Assembly (NCBI GenBank): GCA_016934735.1
Contig: JAFGSG010000066.1
Span: forward strand, 1 to 41,336
Reading direction: 5' to 3'
DNA: 41,336 nt
Source of the DNA: Spirochaetota bacterium
GTDB lineage: Bacteria; Spirochaetota; UBA4802; JAFGDQ01
Positions 35,193-41,336 of this stretch are shown one piece after another. Position 1 is the stretch's first letter, and each line of letters begins with the position of its first letter. The notes below the pieces were generated by a model. It saw only the letters and a program-made list of their open reading frames with translations. It did no database searches and was not told where the DNA came from. The position numbers and the translations under genes are program-made.

Positions 35193-35461
35193 AATAATAT
35201 TTGTGTTATGATGTTAATGGAGATTGCTGGTTTCATCAATTTACAGGTGAAGCCGGAATTTCTATTAATATTATTGCTTTCTCTATTGAAACTGCCTGAA
35301 AGTTCTATAGACGCTAACTCACAATGAATATTACTTCTGCACACCTGGTTTTTAACATAACATGCCTCCGTCATTTTTTCAGCACCGCACAGCAATAATA
35401 ACGTTGACACATTCTTTCAAAATATCAAATAATATATAATAGCCTTTATCCAAATATTTAC

Positions 35462-35515
35462 GAATATATTAGTATGCGTCTCAAAACATCCTATTTGAAA
35501 TAAGATTATTTTTAA
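35462..35515. repeat. Imperfect inverted repeat, possible member of the ATCTCAAAA-terminus family
   Basis: TATTAGTATGCGTCTCAAAA on the left and, on the other strand, AATCTTATTTCAAAT on the right form a weak hairpin in the SPFH-antiporter gap. The shared core with the other copies is short, so membership is tentative. Just downstream a compact GC hairpin, CGCAG-CC-CTGCG (35536-35547), stands out. The gap 35193-35605 otherwise shows no gene. Confidence 0.35.
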
Positions 35516-35605
35516 TAGATAAAATGCCCGAAGAACGCAGCCCTGCGGGCGGTGTGGATTGCTAAGCAGACAATAAATGATCAGGCATTACAGGAGTTAT
35601 GCGGA

Positions 35606-37762
35606 ATGGCAGAAGTAAGTTCATTTGTGGAAGTAGCCGCAATTTTAAGTCTTGCGACAATAATCGGAATAATTGGACAAAAATTCCGTCAACCTTTGAT
35701 TATCATGTTCCTTATTACGGGAATTCTGGCGGGCCCTTCAGCTTTCGGTATAATACAGAGCTATGATCAGATAGAACTGCTGGCGCATATAGGCATTGCG
35801 CTTCTTCTGTTTATTGTGGGCCTTAAGCTCGACCTGCACCTGATCCGCTCTACCGGGCCTGTTGCCCTGGCCACCGGTCTGGGACAGATCGTTTTTACAT
35901 CAATAATAGGGTTTTTAATTGCATTAGCTCTGGATATGTCTTTCCTGTCCGCTGCTTATGTGGCTGTTGCTCTCACTTTTTCAAGTACAATTATCATTGT
36001 AAAGCTGCTATCCGACAAGAGGGAGATAGATTCTCTCCATGGCCAGATAGCAGTAGGCTTTCTTATTGTTCAGGATATTGCCGCGATCCTTGCTCTGATA
36101 GGCCTGACCACCTTGGGCTCATCAGTCGCAGAAGAGGGATCGGTTTATGTGTCAGCCCTGATCATTCTTGTCAAGGGCCTGGGACTGCTGGGTGTTATTG
36201 CCCTGATGATGAAATATTTTCTCCCTTATCTGACCAGGCGCCTGGCGCATTCATTGGAATTGCTGACTCTTTTTGCGATTGCATGGGCGGTTTTCCTCGG
36301 CGCAGGCAGTGAACTGAGCGGGTTCAGTAAAGAAGTGGGGGCGTTTCTTGCCGGAGTATCGCTGGCATCCACCAATTTCCGTGATTCCATCGGAGCGCGC
36401 CTTACAGGGCTCAGGGATTTTCTTCTTCTGTTCTTCTTCATTGATCTGGGAGCGCGTCTTGACTGGTCAACAGTGGGCTCTCAGGCCGGTTCATCGGTGA
36501 TTTTATCCCTGTTTGTGCTCATAGGAAATCCGCTGATCGTTTTGCTCATTATGGGGATTATGGGGTATCGCAGGCGTACGGGTTTTCTTGCGGGCCTAAC
36601 CGTTGCACAGATCAGCGAGTTTTCTCTGATCGTTGCAGCGTTGGGTGTGACTCTAGGGCATATCTCTAATGATACTATGGGACTGATTACCCTGGTTGGA
36701 GTCGTTACTATTTTTATCTCTACTTACATGATCTTATATTCAGGGAAGATCTACAACTTGCTGTCGCGCCCTTTAAAGATTTTTGAAAGGCGTAATCCAT
36801 ACAGAGAAACTTCCATTGATACAGTAAAAGAAACAGCATCTGTAGATGTAATTTTGGTAGGTCTGGGCAACTATGGAAGCGGGCTTGCCGAATATCTGAT
36901 GCGGAGAAATAAAAACATATTAGGCGTAGATTTTGATCCTGCCGCGCTGGACAGATGGCGGGCACAGGGATTATCCGTGCTATACGGAGACATGTCCGAT
37001 CCCGATATTCATGAACATCTTCCATTGAAGAAGGCACGATGGGTAATCAGCACAGTCCGTTCAAAGGACATAAATCTTGCTCTTGCGCAAAATCTTCAAA
37101 AAGAAGCATACGGCGGCAGACTGGCTTTGACAGCCACGAACGAGGAAGAAGCGCGTGAGTTCGAGAATGCGGGCGCGCATCTTATCTTTCGGCCGTTTAC
37201 CGATGCAACAGAGCAGGCAGCCGACGCTTTAACTTATGCTCTGGATTATCTGCCGGAAAAAATTGACTGGCCGATTTCATTCGTTGAAGTGCGTATAAAA
37301 TCAGATGCAGCGATTGCAGGCCAGACAATCAGGGACAATCCATTAAGGTCGCTGACAGGCATATCAATTCTTGCAGTCAGCCGGGGCGGGCAGGTTCATT
37401 ATGACCCGGAACCTGATTTCAGAATTTTTCCTGGGGACCGCCTACTTATTATGGGGCCTCCAAGCGGATTGAAGGATGCTGAGATGGTGCTGAATGAACT
37501 TGATGAAAAAAAAGGTACAGAGGATGCGGACCGGTTTGAAATAGCTGAAATCAGGGTTGCGGATGATTCAAGGCTTTCTGGCAGAACGCTGGCAGATATC
37601 CGCTTTCGCCAGAAATATAAAGTTACTCTGATAGGAATTCAGCGGGGTAAAGGCAGGATCACCACTATAAATCCCTTAGAACATATACTTGCAGGTGACA
37701 GACTTATTATTATCGGTAAATCCAGATCGGTGAAAAAAATGAAAGGTCAGGAACCATTATAG
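35606..37762 (+). CDS. CPA2-family cation:proton antiporter with TrkA-N and TrkA-C domains
   Basis: The protein is about 718 residues from the ATG at 35606, chosen because GGAG lies upstream and the hydrophobic domain starts directly after; a GTG at 35552 is an alternative. Residues about 5-385 form a sodium/proton exchanger domain with a dozen membrane segments, including FLITGILAGPSAFG and ALTFSSTIIIVKLLSDK. Residues about 415-530 are a Rossmann TrkA-N domain with GLGNYGSG and the acidic strand end VDFD. Two TrkA-C domains follow at about 555-640 and 655-716. The layout is that of KefB/KefC/YbaL-type potassium or sodium efflux systems gated by nucleotide. The ion cannot be fixed from sequence. 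Confidence 0.92.
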   Translation: MAEVSSFVEVAAILSLATIIGIIGQKFRQPLIIMFLITGILAGPSAFGIIQSYDQIELLAHIGIALLLFIVGLKLDLHLIRSTGPVALATGLGQIVFTSIIGFLIALALDMSFLSAAYVAVALTFSSTIIIVKLLSDKREIDSLHGQIAVGFLIVQDIAAILALIGLTTLGSSVAEEGSVYVSALIILVKGLGLLGVIALMMKYFLPYLTRRLAHSLELLTLFAIAWAVFLGAGSELSGFSKEVGAFLAGVSLASTNFRDSIGARLTGLRDFLLLFFFIDLGARLDWSTVGSQAGSSVILSLFVLIGNPLIVLLIMGIMGYRRRTGFLAGLTVAQISEFSLIVAALGVTLGHISNDTMGLITLVGVVTIFISTYMILYSGKIYNLLSRPLKIFERRNPYRETSIDTVKETASVDVILVGLGNYGSGLAEYLMRRNKNILGVDFDPAALDRWRAQGLSVLYGDMSDPDIHEHLPLKKARWVISTVRSKDINLALAQNLQKEAYGGRLALTATNEEEAREFENAGAHLIFRPFTDATEQAADALTYALDYLPEKIDWPISFVEVRIKSDAAIAGQTIRDNPLRSLTGISILAVSRGGQVHYDPEPDFRIFPGDRLLIMGPPSGLKDAEMVLNELDEKKGTEDADRFEIAEIRVADDSRLSGRTLADIRFRQKYKVTLIGIQRGKGRITTINPLEHILAGDRLIIIGKSRSVKKMKGQEPL

Positions 37763-38087
37763 CTTCCTGTTAAACAAAAAACGGAAGCTGATTCGTCTGG
37801 TTTTTAGATCACATAAAAACAAAAAAGACGCTTTCGCGCCCTTTTCGTATCATCTTTGTGTATTGTTATTTTTTTTATATTCGGTTGCAATTGACTTAAA
37901 CACTGTTAAAGGTGATGTGCAGCCCAAAACCCGATTTTTACTGCAATTTGCTCCCAATGGTTATATCAATATTTAATTATTAGAGGTAACCATAAGTTAA
38001 GAATTCTGAATTTTAATTATAGAACAAGACTAAAAAATATTTTTAACAGGATTCCGGGTGCAAATATAAAAACTGGCGTATTTGGTT
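37763..38087. other. Intergenic region between convergent genes
   Basis: Right after the antiporter stop AGCTTCC and GGAAGCT (37761-37767 and 37783-37789) can pair, a weak candidate terminator for the plus strand. A better candidate for the minus strand is listed at 37821-37841. The remaining 240 bp are AT-rich with no open frame of note. Confidence 0.4.
37821..37841 (-). terminator. Small GAAA-tetraloop terminator candidate for the HEAT lipoprotein gene
   Basis: On the minus strand GGCGC and GCGTC pair (one G-U) around the stable tetraloop GAAA and are followed directly by a T run of six. It lies about 250 bp beyond the lipoprotein stop at 38088. The stem is only five pairs, so confidence is modest. 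Confidence 0.45.
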
Positions 38088-39089
38088 TTAGCGCGCATAT
38101 AGATCAACAACACTTTTTAATCCGCCTTCATTCTTGTATGCCTCAGTCTTTTTAATTCTTTTAATATACTGCAATCCTTCTTTTGTTTCCAGATCTCCTA
38201 TAGCTTTGACGGACATGTAACGGTCATTATAACTACCTGCCTTAAAACGCCCTTTAAGAAATTCCAGCTGCCCTTTCTGTCCGATTATACCTATTGCAGA
38301 TAGGCAGCATGATGAAAAGAATTCATCTCCTTTTTTGGAATATTTTTTCAGAGGAGCTATTGCCTTAACATTGTTCGTATAGCCGAGTTCCAGCACTTTC
38401 CAGAAAGGGCTGTGGTCATTCTTAACCAGTTCAGCATTAAGCTCTCTGGCCAGCTTTTCTACCTGTTGATCCGAAGCTTTATGCTGAAAATGAGCGCGGT
38501 TGATTTTTGAAGCAATATCTTTAATCAGAATAGCTACCGGAATATTAAAACAGGGTTCCATAATTTCATTCATACTCCAGACCGGTGCTTTCCCGTTATA
38601 TATATAGGCCTTTAATTTTACCTTTTTTACACCAGCTATCAATGTGCCGTCAAAAACATGGCATGCCTCCCATGGCGAAAAACCTGTAGTGCGGTAACTG
38701 ATAATCTGATACCGGTTAACGTAAAGAGAAAGCCCATTCCCCTTTCTCTGGCCAGCGATACATCTGACAGCTATACCGCGGAGAGCGAACTCTTTTTCCA
38801 GCCTGGCAGCAAGATAGCCTACGGGATCTTCCATGTTTTCCAGCTTAAGCCGGTTGCTGATATCCGACATGCTGGATCCAACTCCGAGTTTCCCTCTAAG
38901 GAAAACAGCCTCATTGCCGGTTCTTTTGTCGATAATGTACATGGTTACGGGAAAATTATTTTTCTTCGCGTAACGGAAACCAGATGGTTCCGGTTCAGTA
39001 ATAGTGTATGTGAGAGTGCCGCATCCGGCTAAAAAAATTGTAATTAAAAAAATCCAGAATAATTTAATTGAACAGATGTATTTCTGCAT
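38088..39089 (-). CDS. Lipoprotein with C-terminal HEAT-like repeats
   Basis: The protein is about 333 residues from the ATG at 39089, chosen because GGAGG lies six bases upstream; an in-frame ATG at 39104 overlaps that site. The signal peptide ends in FLAGC, a clear lipobox. The first 180 mature residues resemble YajG-like outer lipoprotein domains in their layout (VTMYIIDKRTGNEA, then a long helix with LAARLEKEFALRGI), but this is a weak impression. Residues about 225-330 form HEAT-like helical pairs (NNVKAIAPLKKYSK, SCCLSAIGIIGQKG, SVKAIGDLETKEG). It is monocistronic and divergent from the B12 riboswitch unit. Function unknown. Confidence 0.75.
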   Translation of the reverse strand: MQKYICSIKLFWIFLITIFLAGCGTLTYTITEPEPSGFRYAKKNNFPVTMYIIDKRTGNEAVFLRGKLGVGSSMSDISNRLKLENMEDPVGYLAARLEKEFALRGIAVRCIAGQRKGNGLSLYVNRYQIISYRTTGFSPWEACHVFDGTLIAGVKKVKLKAYIYNGKAPVWSMNEIMEPCFNIPVAILIKDIASKINRAHFQHKASDQQVEKLARELNAELVKNDHSPFWKVLELGYTNNVKAIAPLKKYSKKGDEFFSSCCLSAIGIIGQKGQLEFLKGRFKAGSYNDRYMSVKAIGDLETKEGLQYIKRIKKTEAYKNEGGLKSVVDLYAR

Positions 39090-39104
39090 CCTATCCCTCC
39101 TCAT

Positions 39105-39531
39105 TTGTAGTAGTAATCAATTAATTACATGGAATTAAGTCTGATTCAATAAAGCTGTAAATTACAATATTATATGTCAATAAACAATTGATAGAAATAC
39201 AGAAAACAAAATTTGTGTAAAGCTGCTCCAAGCAGCTTATTGTTAAAAAATTATATAAGGAGCAGTATAAAAAGATAAAATAATTTTAGTATCTATAATA
39301 TTTCTGTCAGTTATATGTATTTTCCAATAATAGCAGTAAAATCAACTTAGCAGTTTCCTGAAAAACAGGATACTGTTAGAAATAAACATAACTTTTTATC
39401 TGATTAACTATAGTAATGTTTATCTCTGGAGAGCAAAAAACTGAAAAATCTTTCATTATCAGATAGTTATTCGCTTGACATTTTCTGCCTGAAAAGCGAT
39501 TTGTTAAAATGTTATTTTATATATGTATTTT
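39105..39531. other. Divergent promoter region before the B12 riboswitch
   Basis: The 427-bp AT-rich region separates the leftward lipoprotein gene from the rightward riboswitch unit. It contains two small hairpins: AAGCTGCT/AGCAGCTT at 39220-39238 and CAGTTTCCTG/CAGGATACTG at 39351-39375 (one mismatch). A TTGACA hexamer lies at 39475-39480, about 55 bp before the aptamer, but no -10 box stands at the usual 16-18 bp distance, so I do not call a promoter. Confidence 0.4.
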
Positions 39532-39696
39532 ATTCAGTAAACGGAACGCGGTGCAATTCCGCGGCGGTCCCGCCGCTGTAACCGGGAAGACAGGTCGCTT
39601 GTCTGGATATCCGGACAGTCACTGGCGTGCATCAGTTAAGCGTGCCGGGAAGGCGCGAACCGGTCGGAGATCCGGGAGCCAGAAGACGAACTGAAT
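39532..39696 (+). promoter_or_regulatory. Adenosylcobalamin riboswitch aptamer
   Basis: The sequence carries the conserved cobalamin riboswitch core: GCGGTGCAATTCCGC, then GGCGGTCCCGCCGCTGTAACCGGG, and at the 3' side the B12-box-like GAGCCAGAAGAC. The closing P1 helix is a perfect 7-bp pair, ATTCAGT (39532-39538) with ACTGAAT (39690-39696), which sets the limits. A strong intrinsic terminator follows after 25 bases, so control is probably by transcription termination when adenosylcobalamin is bound. The first gene downstream is cobT, a cobalamin assembly gene, as expected for feedback control. Confidence 0.95.
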
Positions 39697-39721
39697 AAAC
39701 AATAAGCACGAACACGATGGC

Positions 39722-39768
39722 AAAGGGTTCTTGCAGGTTGGATTAACCTGCGGGAGCCCTTTTTTTTT
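39722..39768 (+). terminator. Riboswitch expression-platform terminator
   Basis: The arms AAGGG-TTCT-TGCAGGTT and AACCTGCG-GGAG-CCCTT pair around GGATT, with an internal asymmetric bulge, and are followed by eight Ts. It lies 25 bases beyond the riboswitch P1 helix and about 525 bases before cobT, so it should end the leader when ligand is bound. Confidence 0.9.
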
Positions 39769-39887
39769 GGATAAATATATAACCCGTCCTGTAATCTTAA
39801 AACTGCCGCCCAGGGCAGAGATGCGGACAGCAGTAATATAGAGATATATGCCTGCAAGTTTGGCCGGGGGGTTTACAGGAACGGCAG

Positions 39888-40219
39888 GTTGATAGTGAAA
39901 ATACACAGGTCGACCGCTAAATTTGCGGGATTAATGGCAAAGATGAATGGGAGCACGGCGAAAATGAAGGCTGGGATTATAAAAACACGCGGTCGATAGC
40001 GCCAATGCAGACGCCTGCATCGAAAGTGCTGAACTCGATTGTAAGAATGCGCAGTTGACAGCGAAAATGCAGGGGAGCACATTGAAAATGAAGGCTTTGA
40101 TCGTGAAAATGCAGAGTCGATTACGCAAATGCACAGGTCGGCAGTGAAAAAGCAGAAGCCGGTGTTGAAAATGCGCAGTAAACAGCGCAAATGCAGAGTA
40201 AACTGTAGAACTGCGCGGA
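39888..40219. repeat. Degenerate minisatellite, about 16 units of 20-21 bp
   Basis: Contiguous units resembling GTCGACAGCGAAAATGCAGA run from 39888 to 40219 without spacers. A higher-order similarity is visible: the sequence around GAGCACGGCGAAAATGAAGG (39951) recurs at 40075 as GAGCACATTGAAAATGAAGG, 124 bp or six units later. It fills most of the space between the riboswitch terminator and cobT. The unit is close to seven codons, and frames on both strands stay open over parts of it, but unit length varies by single bases, no ribosome binding site precedes any of them, and frames break. It is therefore probably non-coding leader sequence. Confidence 0.8.
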
Positions 40220-40292
40220 GGTTTGCCCGCATTTTAGAATAGGATGCAATTATAAAACAAAATAATAATTTAAAATATAAAAGAGGTAAAAC

Positions 40293-41336
40293 ATGAATAA
40301 GTTAAACGAAACAATTGAAAGGATAAAGAGTCCGGGTAAAGAGAAGTATGAAGAAGCATTAAAAAAACTGGCAGACCAGGCGCGTCCTGCCGGATGCCTT
40401 GGGGTTCTTGAGGATATTTCGGCAAGGCTGGCCGGTATTTTTAATACTCTGGACGTTAAACTTAAAAACAAAGTAATTGTTACCTGCGCCGGGGATCACG
40501 GAGTGGTTGAGGAGGGGGTAACTCTTTTCCCTCAGGAAGTCACACGGCAGATGGTCTTTAATTTCGTGAACGGAGGCGCGTCTGTTAATGTGATCGCGCG
40601 CCATGCAGGAGCACGCGTTTACGTTGCGGACCTCGGGGTAAATTACGACTTCAGGCCTGCGCTCGAAATTTTCCATAAGAAGGTGCGCAAAGGGACATCG
40701 AATTTTACCAAAGGGCCTGCAATGACTCGCGGGGAAGCGATACGTTCCATTGAAGCAGGCATAGAGATAGTGGAGGAGCTGATGAAACATGGCCCGGTCG
40801 ATATGCTCGGCACAGGAGACATGGGGATAGGCAATACGACTCCTTCCAGCGCTGTCATTGCCGCATTTTCCGGCATTCCTGTGGAAAAACTGACAGGCAG
40901 GGGAACCGGCATAGACGACGGCATGCTGAAGCATAAGATCGCTGTCATTGAAAAAGCGCTCGCGGTTAACAAGCCGGACAAAAACGACGGTCTTGATGTT
41001 CTGGCGAAAGTCGGCGGATTTGAGATCGGCGGGCTGGCAGGGCTTGTGCTTGGCGCGGCAGCCAATGGAATACCGGTGGTGTGCGACGGCCTTATCTCAA
41101 CAGCCGGCACGCTCATTGCATGCAGTATTGCGCCTAAAGCAAAAGCATATCTTTTCGCGGGCCACCGGTCTATGGAAGCAGGGCATAAATACATGCACGA
41201 ATACCTGGGTATTGAACCGCTTCTCGATCTTGGTTTCAGGCTCGGCGAAGGCACAGGCGCTGCGGCTGCAATGGAGCTTCTGGATTTATCGACAAGAATA
41301 CTTGCGGAAATTAAAACGTGGGGAGAGGTCAATATA
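40293..41336 (+). CDS. cobT: Nicotinate-nucleotide-dimethylbenzimidazole phosphoribosyltransferase (runs to window edge)
   Basis: CobT activates the lower-ligand base of cobalamin by transferring phosphoribose from nicotinate mononucleotide to dimethylbenzimidazole or related bases. The visible 348 codons are almost the full family length, with no stop before the window ends. Motifs in order are CAGDHGVVEEGVT, FVNGGASVNVIARHAGA with VADLGV, LGTGDMGIGNTTPSSA, LTGRGTGIDD, a KVGGFEIGGLAGLVLGAA block, FAGHRSMEAGH and LGEGTGAAAAM with the catalytic glutamate. The start ATG at 40293 has GAGG about seven bases upstream. Expression should be under the AdoCbl riboswitch at 39532. Further cobalamin genes may follow beyond the window. 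Confidence 0.96.
   Translation, partial: MNKLNETIERIKSPGKEKYEEALKKLADQARPAGCLGVLEDISARLAGIFNTLDVKLKNKVIVTCAGDHGVVEEGVTLFPQEVTRQMVFNFVNGGASVNVIARHAGARVYVADLGVNYDFRPALEIFHKKVRKGTSNFTKGPAMTRGEAIRSIEAGIEIVEELMKHGPVDMLGTGDMGIGNTTPSSAVIAAFSGIPVEKLTGRGTGIDDGMLKHKIAVIEKALAVNKPDKNDGLDVLAKVGGFEIGGLAGLVLGAAANGIPVVCDGLISTAGTLIACSIAPKAKAYLFAGHRSMEAGHKYMHEYLGIEPLLDLGFRLGEGTGAAAAMELLDLSTRILAEIKTWGEVNI

Noticed and set aside
39475-39510. Sigma-70 promoter with TTGACA at 39475 for the riboswitch unit.
   Set aside because: The nearest TATAAT-like hexamer is 24 bases away, outside the normal spacing.
39888-40219. CRISPR array.
   Set aside because: Units are contiguous and degenerate with no unique spacers, and no cas gene is present.
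39873-40232. A 119-residue minus-strand frame with a repeated CIFAVN-like hydrophobic pattern over the minisatellite.
   Set aside because: The pattern follows from the 21-bp repeat period; there is no ribosome binding site, the start lies inside the repeat end, and neighbouring frames are equally open.
40643-41332. A 229-residue minus-strand frame opposite cobT.
   Set aside because: It is the antisense shadow of cobT, whose motifs are all present on the plus strand.

Overview
The window is chromosomal DNA from an uncultured diderm, flagellated bacterium, most likely a spirochaete or a spirochaete-like lineage. The supporting combination is an arabinose-5-phosphate isomerase for Kdo/LPS synthesis, lipoproteins with lipoboxes, predicted outer-membrane beta-barrels, a hook-basal-body rod protein, LL-diaminopimelate aminotransferase (DapL) and a ComFB-family protein. 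This placement is inference; no 16S rRNA is present. Intergenic DNA is very AT-rich while coding DNA is moderate.

Layout. 1-7.0 kb: the start of a probable pyruvoyl-dependent arginine decarboxylase running off the left edge, a large HEAT-repeat protein with a degenerate nucleotidyl-cyclase-like domain, then the tightly overlapping block xseA-xseB-kdsD-lipoprotein, closed by a strong terminator. 7.1-13.4 kb: housekeeping genes ileS-lspA, rlmD and dapL. 13.4-16.8 kb: a four-gene envelope operon (lipoprotein, FecR-domain protein, small exported protein, outer-membrane barrel). 17.1-21.2 kb: a 216-bp nested inverted-repeat element, then an operon of a DUF362 protein, a NapH/NapG-like fused polyferredoxin and a CmpB-type membrane domain fused to an HD phosphohydrolase. 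21.4-26.6 kb: an orphan exported protein, nifU-nifS behind a perfect palindrome, a flagellar rod protein and murA. 26.9-32.7 kb: lon, a ComFB-like gene, tRNA-Val(CAC), an outer-membrane barrel and a complete pdaD. 33-37.8 kb: an IclR regulator, an SPFH/prohibitin protein and a CPA2 antiporter with TrkA domains. 38-41.3 kb: a HEAT-containing lipoprotein, then an AdoCbl riboswitch with its own terminator, a degenerate 20-21 bp minisatellite, and cobT, which runs to the right edge.

How the parts work together. Most genes are housekeeping. Iron-sulfur biology recurs: NifUS, a polyferredoxin with many cysteine clusters, and RlmD. Agmatine/polyamine synthesis may be represented twice, by two different PdaD types. 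The B12 riboswitch controls corrinoid lower-ligand assembly through cobT.

The least explained material is: the degenerate cyclase at the end of a HEAT solenoid, the DUF362/polyferredoxin/CmpB-HD operon, the FecR envelope operon, a family of small inverted-repeat elements between genes, and the minisatellite inside the riboswitch-cobT leader.
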